A stretch of DNA of 64,000 nt from Aeromicrobium camelliae (GTDB taxonomy: Bacteria > Actinomycetota > Actinomycetes > Propionibacteriales > Nocardioidaceae), in assembly GCF_003850045.1 (NCBI RefSeq), contig NZ_RQJX01000015.1:49928-113927 (forward strand). Reading direction: 5' to 3'. Positions within the stretch are counted from its first letter, which is position 1. Each line of letters opens with the position of its first letter. Of the stretch, positions 56,627 to 64,000 are shown one piece after another. Under the pieces are notes generated by a model. It made no database searches and was not told where the DNA came from. It saw only the letters and a program-made list of their open reading frames with translations. The position numbers and the translations under genes are program-made.

Positions 56627-57526
56627 TCACATCTGGCGTCGGCGGGGCCGAAGCCGCAAGTCTGGCATCGGCGGTGCGGGGATGATCGCTCCATCATGGC
56701 CGTCGACGTGACCGAAGCGCGCTGCCTGGGCCTGCCAGTCCTCGCGCGCCTGCGCCACGTCCTCGTGCGTGCGGCCGATGAAGTTCCACCACATCACGAG
56801 CTCCTCCTCGAACGGTTCTCCGCCCAGCAGCATGATGATCGTGCTCTGATCGGCGTGAACCTCGACGCTTTCGCGTCCCGGTGCGAGGTACCGGAGACTG
56901 CGATGCTCGACCCGCTCCCCTTCGACGGTGAGGTCGGCGTCGACGGCGAGGATGCCGTGCTCGAATGCTGGAGAGACCGGCAGCCGGTGCGAGCCCGGCT
57001 GCAGCCGCACCTCGGCACCTATGGCCGGCGAGAACAGGGTGGCTTTCGAGCGCTCGCCCGCGAACTCCCCGACGAGGACGGTGGCCTGCCACCCCTGCCC
57101 GACGACGCGAGGAAGATCCGGGTGGTGCTCGAAGGCCGCGGGACCAAGGCGGGCGGCGTCGGGCAGCGCGACCCACAACTGGATGCCGTGCATGTCGGCG
57201 GGACCGTCGTCGACGACCGAGAACTCCGAGTGGGACACCCCGTCGCCGGACGTCATGAGGTTGAGTTCGCCCGGTTCCAGCACGACGTCGCTGCCGAGAC
57301 TGTCGCGGTGGCGGATACGGCCGGTGATCGGCCAGGTGACGGTCTGCAGCCCCGTGTGCGGGTGCGGCAGCACCGTCATCGTCGCCGTGGTGGGCCCGAA
57401 GTGGTCGACGAAGCACCACGGCCCGATGGTCGGGAGACCGCGGCTGGGCAGGGTGCGGTGCACCGTGAGCTGGCGAAGCCCTCCGAGCGGGACTTCGCGG
57501 GCGGGGACGTTGTAGTCGCCGATCAT
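56627..57526 (-). CDS. Pirin family protein
   Basis: 299 aa from ATG 57526, overlapping the phosphatase stop by four bases. N-terminal cupin has the metal histidines in HPHTGLQTVTW and HSEFSV, and the C-terminal cupin contains MLLGGEPFEEELVMWWNFIGRTHEDV. Pirins are iron-binding cupins; some are quercetinases or redox sensors. The C-terminal 25 residues are Arg/Pro-rich. Confidence 0.9.
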   Translation of the reverse strand: MIGDYNVPAREVPLGGLRQLTVHRTLPSRGLPTIGPWCFVDHFGPTTATMTVLPHPHTGLQTVTWPITGRIRHRDSLGSDVVLEPGELNLMTSGDGVSHSEFSVVDDGPADMHGIQLWVALPDAARLGPAAFEHHPDLPRVVGQGWQATVLVGEFAGERSKATLFSPAIGAEVRLQPGSHRLPVSPAFEHGILAVDADLTVEGERVEHRSLRYLAPGRESVEVHADQSTIIMLLGGEPFEEELVMWWNFIGRTHEDVAQAREDWQAQAARFGHVDGHDGAIIPAPPMPDLRLRPRRRQM

Positions 57527-58203
57527 GCGAGGAGCCGTTCGTGGAGGCGCTTGACGGTCTCGGCGTCGCCGCCGGCAGCGCGGAACCAGCCGTGCACGCC
57601 GTCCTCGTGCTGGTCCCATGCGTCGAGCACGGCGACGATGGCATCGACCGGGGTGGTGAAGTAGGCCGTCGGGAGCTCGGCGCGCCGTGGGCCGAAGACC
57701 CTTCGGAAACGCGCCTCGATCTCCTCCTCGTTGCGGGCGGTGACGAGGTAGTCGTCGACGATGTCATCGCGCTGCACGCCGAGCAGCGACAGGGTCAGCG
57801 CGACGGAGACGCCCGTGCGGTCTTTGCCGGCCGCGCAGTGCACGAGCGCGGTGCCGTCGGCGCGGGCGATCTCGTCGACGACCTCGACGAGATAGGGCGC
57901 CGAGGTGCGGAGCATGAGCAGGTAGAGATCCCCGAGGCTCTCCGGCGGCGCCACGCCCGGCTGCAGCGCGCTGAGCAGCGGGAAGTTGCGGATGCGGGCT
58001 CCCGTCGCCGTGAGCGGGTGCTCGGGCTCGACCTCATGGTGAGAGCGCAGGTCGAGCACCAGCCGCGGCGGCCAGGTGATGTGCTCGGGCACGCGGTCGT
58101 CGGACAACGGCAAGGCGCTGCGGAGCAGACGCCCCGGCTGAATCGCGCCGTCCGCGGCATGGAGACCGCCGACGTCGCGCAGATTGGGCACGTACTCGCT
58201 CAC
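57523..58203 (-). CDS. Tyrosine-protein phosphatase (PTP-like, MptpB/Y_phosphatase3 type)
   Basis: 226 aa from GTG 58203, six bases from TACGAT; an upstream GTG-like ORF start would include that -10 box. Signature P-loop HCAAGKDRTG (C-x5-R) at about residues 129-138, N-terminal NLRDVGGL motif typical of the family, and LDLRSHHEVEP. It dephosphorylates protein tyrosine or phosphoinositide. Operon with pirin. Confidence 0.9.
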   Translation of the reverse strand: MSEYVPNLRDVGGLHAADGAIQPGRLLRSALPLSDDRVPEHITWPPRLVLDLRSHHEVEPEHPLTATGARIRNFPLLSALQPGVAPPESLGDLYLLMLRTSAPYLVEVVDEIARADGTALVHCAAGKDRTGVSVALTLSLLGVQRDDIVDDYLVTARNEEEIEARFRRVFGPRRAELPTAYFTTPVDAIVAVLDAWDQHEDGVHGWFRAAGGDAETVKRLHERLLA

Positions 58204-58297
58204 AGGACCATCGTAGGTGAGCGAACCCACACCCGGGTCAGCCTCATTCTCCCCCGCTCCCGGCGCAGGTGTCGCATGACGGAACTAGAATCGGCGC

Positions 58298-59203
58298 ATG
58301 CCCCTGCTCCCCAAGACGACCGCGAAGGCCGCCGCCGGCGCAGTCGCAGCGATCTCGGGGGCGTACGGACTCCTCATGGGTGAGGTGCTGCTGGCTCGCC
58401 GCCGGATCGGCACGACCGACGAGGTGCCCCCGCTCGCCGATGGCGTCTATGGGGTCGACTTCCCCGGCACGCCGGTCAAGGTCCTCGTCATGGGCGACTC
58501 CACCGCCGTCGGGTATGGCATGAAGCGCGCCGACCAGACTCCCCCGGCCCTCATCGGCCTGGGTCTGTCGCACCTGTTCGACGCCCCCGTGGATGTGCGT
58601 TCCGTCGCCAAGGTCGGCGCTCGCTCGTCCCACCTGGCCGGACAACTCGAGGCGGCAGCCGACCACCAGCCCGACCTCGCGATCATTCTCGTCGGTGCCA
58701 ACGACGTCACGCACCAGGTCTCACCGGGCCGGGCGACGCGTTTCCTCAGCGAGACGATCGCTCGTCTGCGCGCGGAGGGAGCAGAGGTCGTCGTCGGCAC
58801 GTGCCCGGATCTCGGCACCGTCAAGCAACTCCCCCAGCCGCTGCGCTGGGTCGCGCAGTTGCTCAGCCGGCAGATGGCGCGAGCGCAGACCGTCGCCAGC
58901 GTCAAGGCCGGAGCTCGTGTCGTATCGCTCGCCGACCTGCTCGGCCCGCTGTTCGTCTCCAAGGGCGACGCCCTCTTCGGCGAGGATCGCTTCCACCCCT
59001 CGGCGATGGGCTACGCCACGATGGCGTCCTTCCTCAACGCCGCAGCGGCCGCGGCCTGGCGCGAGCGCGCCCATCAGGGCTACGCCGGGACTCCGCGCGA
59101 CTACATGACCGTGACCGACGCGGCCGTCGAGGCCTCGGAGCACGGCGGCACCCAGGTCGTGCCCGACGGTCGCTGGGCGAGCGTGCTGCGGCGCCGGCGC
59201 TGA
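58298..59203 (+). CDS. SGNH/GDSL hydrolase
   Basis: 301 aa. N-terminal hydrophobic segment (AAAGAVAAISGAYGLLMGEVLLA) may anchor or export the enzyme. SGNH blocks: VLVMGDSTAVGYG (Ser), VGARSSHLAG (Gly), ILVGANDVTH (Asn) and DRFHPSAMGYATMA (Asp-His). An esterase or lipase acting on surface lipids or acylated compounds. TAGAAT (58286-58291) six bases before ATG. Confidence 0.9.
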   Translation: MPLLPKTTAKAAAGAVAAISGAYGLLMGEVLLARRRIGTTDEVPPLADGVYGVDFPGTPVKVLVMGDSTAVGYGMKRADQTPPALIGLGLSHLFDAPVDVRSVAKVGARSSHLAGQLEAAADHQPDLAIILVGANDVTHQVSPGRATRFLSETIARLRAEGAEVVVGTCPDLGTVKQLPQPLRWVAQLLSRQMARAQTVASVKAGARVVSLADLLGPLFVSKGDALFGEDRFHPSAMGYATMASFLNAAAAAAWRERAHQGYAGTPRDYMTVTDAAVEASEHGGTQVVPDGRWASVLRRRR

Positions 59204-59316
59204 ACGAACGCCAGCGGCGCGTGAGCACGCAGCCAGCGCACTCAGCGGTGCGCCACCACCCACCCGACCAGCTCAGCTGCGTACTAGCTCACCGCCCGAC
59301 CTCTCATCGAGCATGC

Positions 59317-59350
59317 GAAAGGGCCGGCACCCGCGGGTGCCGGCCCTTTC
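59317..59350. terminator. Terminator hairpin before the Bax-inhibitor gene end
   Basis: A perfect 34-base palindrome (17-bp arms, GAAAGGGCCGGCACCCG and its complement) between convergent genes. Confidence 0.85.
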
Positions 59351-59363
59351 AGCGCGAACGCGG

Positions 59364-60200
59364 TCAGTCGTTGTTGGCGAAGATCGCGAGGATGCGCAGG
59401 ATCTCGATGTACAGCCAGATCAGCGTGACGGTCAGGCCGAAGGCTGCACGCCAGGACTCACGCTGCGGCAGACCCGCGGCGACACCCTGCTCGACGTAGT
59501 CGAAGTCGAGGATCAACATGAACACGGCCAGCACGACGGCGATCGCCGAGACGATGAGGCCGAGGGTGTTGAACCCGCGCAGTCCGCCGGACTCGAAGAC
59601 GCCGAACATGCTGAGCACGAAGTTGACGAGCACGACACCGACGAAGGCGAAGACCGAGATCGTCACGACGCGGCGGAACTTGTCCGTGACCTGGATGTTG
59701 AAGAACTTGTACGCCGCGAGGGTGCCTGCGAACGCGATGATGGTGCCGAGGACGGCCTGGAAGACGATCGACGGCTGGCCGACCCAGGTCGCGACGATCT
59801 TGGAGAAGGCGCCGACGAAGACACCCTCGACGACCGCGTAGGCCATCACGAAGGCCGGGTTGACGACCTTCTTGAAGGAGTTGACGAGCGACAGGACGAG
59901 GCCGATGATCGCGCCGCCCATCGCGAACGCGTACGCACGGCCGACCGCGCTCTCGTCAGCCGCCAGGTCGCCGACGAGGAACCAGGTGACGGCCGCGGCG
60001 ACTGCCACGAGACCGAGCGTGATCCCGGTCTTCTCGACGACGGAGTCGATCGTCATGCGATCGGTACGGGTGGGGGTCTCGCTCGTAGTCGAGCCGGCGT
60101 CGCCACTCAGATCGATCGTCCACTGGGACGGATCGGAGTACGGCGTCGTGGCGCGGTTGAACTCCTCGCTTCGGGCGAAGACGGGGTTGTTGCTGCGCAT
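59364..60200 (-). CDS. Bax inhibitor-1/YccA family membrane protein
   Basis: 278 aa. A cytoplasmic N-terminal tail of about 55 residues is followed by seven hydrophobic spans and the BI-1-like ending LDFDYVEQGVAAGLPQRESWRAAFGLTVTLIWLYIEILRIL. GGAGG four bases before the ATG. The family conducts calcium or protons in a pH-dependent way in a few studied cases; role here unknown. Confidence 0.9.
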   Translation of the reverse strand: MRSNNPVFARSEEFNRATTPYSDPSQWTIDLSGDAGSTTSETPTRTDRMTIDSVVEKTGITLGLVAVAAAVTWFLVGDLAADESAVGRAYAFAMGGAIIGLVLSLVNSFKKVVNPAFVMAYAVVEGVFVGAFSKIVATWVGQPSIVFQAVLGTIIAFAGTLAAYKFFNIQVTDKFRRVVTISVFAFVGVVLVNFVLSMFGVFESGGLRGFNTLGLIVSAIAVVLAVFMLILDFDYVEQGVAAGLPQRESWRAAFGLTVTLIWLYIEILRILAIFANND

Positions 60201-60300
60201 CGTTCCTCCGGTGGGAATGTGACCTCTGTGGTCCCATCGTAGTAGAACGGTCCAACGACGTCTGCACCTCGGGCAGATCGGTCGGCGGTAGGGTTCGGGG

Positions 60301-61020
60301 GTGTCCGAGTGCCCCGTCGACCCGCGTCATCACCGCGATGTCGTGTCTTTCATCCGGCGCGGCGGGCGGCTCACCGACCGCCAGCAGCTCGCCTGGGACG
60401 AGTTGTCCGACCGCTACGTGCTCGACGTTCCCCGGGCCGTCTCCAGCACCTCGGTCGACCCGGAATTCCGGCTCGACCTCAGCGAGACCTTCGGCCGCGA
60501 AGCGCCGGTCATCATGGAGATCGGCAGTGGCCGCGGCGAGTCCCTCGTCCATGCGGCGGCCGAGCATCCGGAGGTGGACTTCCTCGGGCTCGAGGTCTAT
60601 GTGCCGGGCGTGGCACAGACCCTCGTGACGATGCGGCACGAGAACGTGACCAACGTGCGGCTCGCCGTCGTCGACGCGGTGCCGGCGCTCTCGACCATGC
60701 TCCCCGCAGGAGCACTCGACGAGTTGCGCGTCTGGTTCCCGGACCCCTGGCACAAGAAGCGGCACCGCAAGCGCCGACTGATCACCGACGACTTCGTTCC
60801 GCTCGCCGCCCGGGTGTTGAAGCCCGGTGGCGTGTGGCGGCTCGCGACCGACTGGGAGGACTACGCCGAGCAGATCCGTGAGGTCCTCGACCGCGCCGGA
60901 CCTTTCGACTTCTCCGGCGACTGGTCCGAACGATTCGCCGGGCGTCCCATCACGAAGTTCGAGGCCAAGGGCCTCGCCAAGGGTCGCACCATCCGCGACC
61001 TCTCAGCCGTCCGCCGCTGA
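60301..61020 (+). CDS. trmB: tRNA (guanine-N7-)-methyltransferase
   Basis: 239 aa. SAM-binding MEIGSGRGESLVHAA, DFLGLEVYVPGVAQTL, then the TrmB signature WFPDPWHKKRHRKRRL. Forms m7G46 in the tRNA variable loop. GTG start, six bases after TAGGGT (60289-60294), hence leaderless. Divergent from the Bax-inhibitor gene. Confidence 0.94.
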   Translation: MSECPVDPRHHRDVVSFIRRGGRLTDRQQLAWDELSDRYVLDVPRAVSSTSVDPEFRLDLSETFGREAPVIMEIGSGRGESLVHAAAEHPEVDFLGLEVYVPGVAQTLVTMRHENVTNVRLAVVDAVPALSTMLPAGALDELRVWFPDPWHKKRHRKRRLITDDFVPLAARVLKPGGVWRLATDWEDYAEQIREVLDRAGPFDFSGDWSERFAGRPITKFEAKGLAKGRTIRDLSAVRR

Positions 61021-61026
61021 TCCGGA

Positions 61027-61108
61027 GCGGTGACTCAGCGTCCCTTTCTCCGCCGGGGCGGTGAGTCAGCGTCCGTTTCCCGGTAGCGGATGGACGCTGA
61101 TCCACCGC
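61027..61108. repeat. 82-bp intergenic repeat element, copy B
   Basis: Direct motif copies start at 61027 and 61058 (31-bp period) and an inverted copy ends at 61108, exactly as in copy A. The motif core differs (TCA instead of TAT) in both the second direct copy and the inverted copy, preserving pairing. It lies between the convergent 3' ends of trmB and a VOC gene. Confidence 0.75.
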
Positions 61109-61135
61109 TCGCGGGCGACGACCCTGCGGGGCGAG

Positions 61136-61639
61136 TCAGGTGGCGGACTGTTGTGCCGCCCACTCCTTCACCCGGCGCCGGCTCTCCTCGGGTGCGAGGT
61201 CTTCGACACGCGTCATGATGGACCAGCGCACGCCGAACGGGTCCAGCACCGACCCGAAGCGGTCGCCCGACACGAACGTGGCGACGGCCTCGCGCAATGT
61301 CGCTCCGCGCTGCACGGCGCGCTCGACGACGGCGTCAACGTCGGGAAGGTACAGCGCCAAGGAATACGTGGCACCACGCTCCGGGTCGTTCGACACGAGA
61401 CCGTATCCCTCCAGCGGGTCACTGAGCGTCAGGCGGCCGTGCCCGAAGTCGAGTTCGGCGTGGGCCACGGTGTCGCCGAAGCGGGTCACGTCATCGACCG
61501 TGGCCCCGAAGACGTCGCGATAGAACTCCAGTGCGTCGGCCGCGGGCTCGACCACGATGTGCGGGGTGAGCGACGTACTTCCGTGGGGAACTCCACGGGT
61601 CGTGTGATCACCCGTGGCAGCCGTAATCTGTTCGGTCAT
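61136..61639 (-). CDS. VOC superfamily protein (PhnB-like)
   Basis: 167 aa. VOC module with TPHIVVEPAADALEFYRDVFGA and a C-terminal SVLDPFGVRWSIMTRVED, followed by the PhnB-type tail APEESRRRVKEW. No substrate can be read. GAGGAT six bases before the ATG suggests a leaderless message. Divergent from the AraC gene, 59 bases between starts, so it is a likely target of that regulator. Confidence 0.85.
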   Translation of the reverse strand: MTEQITAATGDHTTRGVPHGSTSLTPHIVVEPAADALEFYRDVFGATVDDVTRFGDTVAHAELDFGHGRLTLSDPLEGYGLVSNDPERGATYSLALYLPDVDAVVERAVQRGATLREAVATFVSGDRFGSVLDPFGVRWSIMTRVEDLAPEESRRRVKEWAAQQSAT

Positions 61640-61698
61640 AGCCTCATCCTCGCGACGGAGGACGTGGAGGTCTTGAAAAATCCGGACAGGGGGTCGGA

Positions 61699-62478
61699 GT
61701 GGTCACGTCGAAGGGTCACCTCAATCCCGGCGATCGCGAGGTGCATTTCGAGCGTTTCGACCCCGGCCTCGACCCGCTCGTGCGTCACGTGTGGATCGTG
61801 CGGTGGGACGTCCCTGCCGGTCAGCGCAGACCGCAGCGTGTGCTCACGTATCCGGCCGGGAACATCGTCATCGGACCCGAGGGCGCAGCACTTTACGGTC
61901 CCGATTCTCGTGTCCAGGTGCGTGAACTGACCGGCCGGTCATGGGCCGTCGGGATCCTGTTGCGCGCGGCGGGGATGCGGGCGCTGATCGCGACGCCGCC
62001 CGACTCGCTGGTCGGTGCGGCCGAGCCTTTGCCCTCGTCACCTCACGCGGACATCGTCGCCGCGATCAGCGCCGTCGACATGAGCGACCGCATCACGAGC
62101 ATCCTTCGCCGCTGGCTCGGTCCGCTCGCCGAGCAGGTGGACGACTCCGGGCACCTCGCCAACGAAGCGTGCCAGATCGCGGAGGAGGACACGCATCTTC
62201 TCCGGGTCGCCGATCTCGCCGACCGGCTGGGGGTGGGTGAACGACGGCTGCGGCGCGTCGTCCACGACCACGTCGGGGTGACGCCGAAATGGCTCATCGA
62301 GTGCCGCCGCCTGCAGACGGCCGCGACGACGCTGTTCACGTCACCGGCCACCGACCTCGCTGCGCTGGCAGCCGATCTCGGCTACGCCGACCAGGCGCAT
62401 TTCACGCGGACCTACCGCTCCGTCCTCGGGGAGACACCGGACCGCACCCGCGCGGCCGGGATGGCGGCGCGTCGATGA
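61699..62478 (+). CDS. AraC-family transcriptional regulator
   Basis: 259 aa. An N-terminal DUF6597-like domain (LDPLVRHVWIVRWDVP...VLTYPAGNIVIGPEG) and a C-terminal double HTH (about 165-255, LRVADLADRLGVGERRLRRVVHDHVGVTPKWLIECRRLQ, DLAALAADLGYADQAHFTRTYRSVLGETP). GTG start. Probably governs the divergent VOC gene, as in many AraC-VOC pairs. The KTSC gene overlaps its stop by four bases. Confidence 0.9.
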   Translation: MVTSKGHLNPGDREVHFERFDPGLDPLVRHVWIVRWDVPAGQRRPQRVLTYPAGNIVIGPEGAALYGPDSRVQVRELTGRSWAVGILLRAAGMRALIATPPDSLVGAAEPLPSSPHADIVAAISAVDMSDRITSILRRWLGPLAEQVDDSGHLANEACQIAEEDTHLLRVADLADRLGVGERRLRRVVHDHVGVTPKWLIECRRLQTAATTLFTSPATDLAALAADLGYADQAHFTRTYRSVLGETPDRTRAAGMAARR

Positions 62479-62684
62479 GGCGCCGGCCCGTCGACAGTTC
62501 CAGCGTGCGCTCGATCGGCTACGACGCCGCGAGCGGCACGCTCGAGGTCGAGTTCCATCACGGGACCGTCTACCGCTATCGCGGCGTCCCCCGCAAGGTG
62601 CATGAGGAACTCGTCGCAGCCGACAGCATCGGCCGGTACTTCAACGCCCACGTGCGCGACCGGTATCCGTTTCGTCGGCTCTGA
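62475..62684 (+). CDS. KTSC domain protein
   Basis: 69 aa, the whole KTSC domain: VDSSSVRSIGYDAASGTLEVEF, GTVYRYRGVPRKVHEEL and the terminal DRYPFRRL. KTSC domains occur alone or fused to lysyl-tRNA synthetases and phage proteins; they are thought to bind nucleic acid. ATG overlaps the araC stop (ATGA). The domain name letters K-T-S-C are mostly replaced here. Confidence 0.88.
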   Translation: MRRRPVDSSSVRSIGYDAASGTLEVEFHHGTVYRYRGVPRKVHEELVAADSIGRYFNAHVRDRYPFRRL

Positions 62685-62715
62685 CCTCACCGTCGTGGCG
62701 CGCTACGGTGCGGAC

Positions 62716-63198
62716 ATGCCCGAATGCGTCGAGTGCGGAGCCGAACTCCCGCGGAGCGCGGAGTGCTGGACGAGGGTCCACGAACTGCTCGAGGTCGAGA
62801 ACCGCGTCCTCGCGGGAATCGACGGCGAGACCGCCAAGCGTGCCCATTACTTCGCGATCGCGAGCTACCAGCTGCAGCATCCGTCGCGGCTCACCCGTGC
62901 GGCTGCCGAAGGCCTGCGTTCGGGGGTCCGCGAGATGCTCGGCCCCGGCGCACCGTCGATCGACGCGTTCCGGCGCGCCGTTGGCCGGCGGGTCTCCGGC
63001 ACCAAGGTCGGCCGCGTCGCCGAGGCGGGCGATCGCCACCACGTCCACTCGAACTGGCCCAGGCGCTGGACGGTCACGGCCGTGGACGTCCTGGCTCAGC
63101 CCGATGACGCCTACCCGCAGGCCGCGACCGAGTGGGCGTCCGCGTGCCTGCGGGACCTCGATGCAGCGCTCACCGACCCGTCGACCGCCTCGTCATGA
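62716..63198 (+). CDS. DUF5946-like protein with N-terminal zinc ribbon remnant
   Basis: 160 aa. Starts with CVECGAELPRSAECW (three cysteines, a plausible zinc site), followed by a helical region with AHYFAIASYQLQHPSRL, similar to the DAYAVQHPG motif of DUF5946. TACGGT (62704-62709) six bases before the ATG gives a leaderless layout. Function unknown. The 3' end overlaps the convergent broken gene by 29 bases. Confidence 0.65.
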   Translation: MPECVECGAELPRSAECWTRVHELLEVENRVLAGIDGETAKRAHYFAIASYQLQHPSRLTRAAAEGLRSGVREMLGPGAPSIDAFRRAVGRRVSGTKVGRVAEAGDRHHVHSNWPRRWTVTAVDVLAQPDDAYPQAATEWASACLRDLDAALTDPSTASS

Positions 63199-63831
63199 CG
63201 AAGTCCGCGTGGTAGAGCACGCCGTCGAGACGTTCCCCGAAGGCCCAGAAACCGCTGTCGTCGAGAGGGACGATGCGCTGCCCGCGCGTCCGGTAAGCGC
63301 CCGGTGGAGGCGTCGACCCGACCATGGCGGGGTCTCGGTGTACCGGCCGCCGGGCAGGAGGTGCTGCTCGAGCGCACGCGCGTCGTCGACCCATGTTCCG
63401 CACCAGGACGGCGCCTCGGGATCACAGGCGGCCGTCGGCTCCCCGCGCCACGCCATCACGTGCCCGGCCACCACGACCGCGACGAGGTCCGTGGGCCGGA
63501 TGATCATCCACGTCTCGAAGGCGCGGGGGCCGATCCGGGATCTGGTGATCGCGAACGTGGCGGGGCTACCCGCGACGAGTTCGTTGGTGCTCGGACGCAC
63601 TCCCCTCCCGTGCCGAGCCGCGCTGCCGACGACGAGCGGCACGATGGACGCGCCGTGCGCCTCCACCACCCGCGACCCGGTCGGCCCGTCCTCCCGGCTC
63701 CGGCCGACGTGGGTGATGACGCCGTCCTGAACCCACATGTCCGTGCGTTCAGGGCGCGACGAGGAGACGTGAATCGTGGCGTCGGCGACGACGAGAGGCG
63801 GCGCCTGGTCCGGCTCGTTCCTCGGCGGCAT
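63170..63831 (-). pseudogene. Frameshifted gene with amidohydrolase-like N-terminus
   Basis: ATG 63831 has a GGGAGG ribosome site. The first frame reads VVADATIHVSSSRPERTDMWVQDGVITHVG (as in amidohydrolase composite domains) down to LPGGRYTETPP at about 63325. The natural continuation AMVGSTPPPGAYRTRGQRIVPLDDSGFWAFGERLDGVLYHADFVM is in the next frame and ends at 63170. Adding one C to the CCCC run near 63325-63330 restores one 220-residue product. No barrel or metal motif follows, so the function is not clear. A real frameshift or a base-calling error in the C run are both possible. Confidence 0.6.
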
Positions 63832-64000
63832 CGGGGCTCCCTCCCTCGCTTGGCTGGGTCGAAGCGTCGGAGCTGTTCGCCGGACCACGGCTGCTGCGGC
63901 GCATCGGTGCTCCCGGTGGTGTGCTGGTTCAGGACATCTGCAAGGCATGTCTCACGTCATCTGCAAGACCGCTCGTTGATGCTCGTGGGTGTCGAGAGCA
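63832..64000. other. Window end with no gene seen
   Basis: 169 bases with no supported gene. ACATCTGCAAG and TCATCTGCAAG (63936-63968) are two near-identical copies 22 bases apart, of unknown meaning. Confidence 0.5.

Noticed and set aside
59204..59316. Gap after the SGNH hydrolase, checked for a tRNA or a third copy of the 82-bp element
   Set aside because: No cloverleaf or T-loop is seen and the GCGGTGA motif with 31-bp period is absent.

Overview
The window is a 64 kb piece of a high-GC actinobacterial chromosome. Gene content points to a mycothiol-making member of the Propionibacteriales, most likely Nocardioidaceae (Aeromicrobium or Nocardioides like); the genus is inference. Support comes from a mycothiol S-conjugate amidase, from DUF4245, DUF4307 and DUF6542 type proteins, and from about 20 genes whose start codon lies 6-7 nt after a TAnnnT-like -10 box, the leaderless-mRNA layout common in Actinobacteria. 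I see no rRNA, tRNA, CRISPR array, prophage or insertion sequence. No gene-free stretch exceeds 300 bases.

1-13186: a sugar-type catabolic locus. A divergent promoter with two adjoining LacI-type operators (10938-10962) separates a minus-strand operon from a lacI-glycerate kinase pair. The operon holds a five-gene branched-chain-amino-acid-type (HAAT) ABC transporter, a Gfo/Idh/MocA oxidoreductase, a DUF993 aldolase-like protein, a TIM-barrel isomerase/epimerase and a large secreted glucose/sorbosone-dehydrogenase-like protein cut by the window edge. The substrate is unknown; import, oxidation/isomerisation, aldol cleavage and phosphorylation of glycerate is a reasonable reading.

13226-44642: a housekeeping backbone matching the order of Mycobacterium tuberculosis Rv1110 to Rv1080c as I recall it: ispH, xseA, xseB, DUF4245, glpX, fumC, phoH2, Z-FPP synthase, hemolysin III (trhA), DUF255 thioredoxin protein, small membrane protein, mca, DUF4307, greA. 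Lineage-specific insertions interrupt it: gamma-glutamyltransferase; lysR-putA; a sodium:solute symporter/RpiR/amidohydrolase regulon with matched operators; DUF2079 and glycosyltransferase-like membrane proteins; a padR-membrane protein pair; and a broken AGCS alanine/sodium symporter gene.

44804-64000: a mixed region. It has threonine ammonia-lyase; a glycine betaine ABC transporter (proV-proW-proX order in transcription); AI-2E family permease; msrA; a Mug-type DNA glycosylase; an HxlR regulator with its NmrA-like target; hsp20 behind a HAIR operator; a P450 resembling the heme domain of CYP102/BM3 but without reductase; SDR; pirin; tyrosine phosphatase; SGNH hydrolase; Bax-inhibitor-1; trmB; VOC proteins; an AraC-KTSC-DUF5946 cluster; and a frameshifted gene at the right edge.

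Two 82-bp intergenic elements (44704-44785 and 61027-61108) have the same three-motif layout and arms that change together. Strong hairpins separate most convergent gene pairs.
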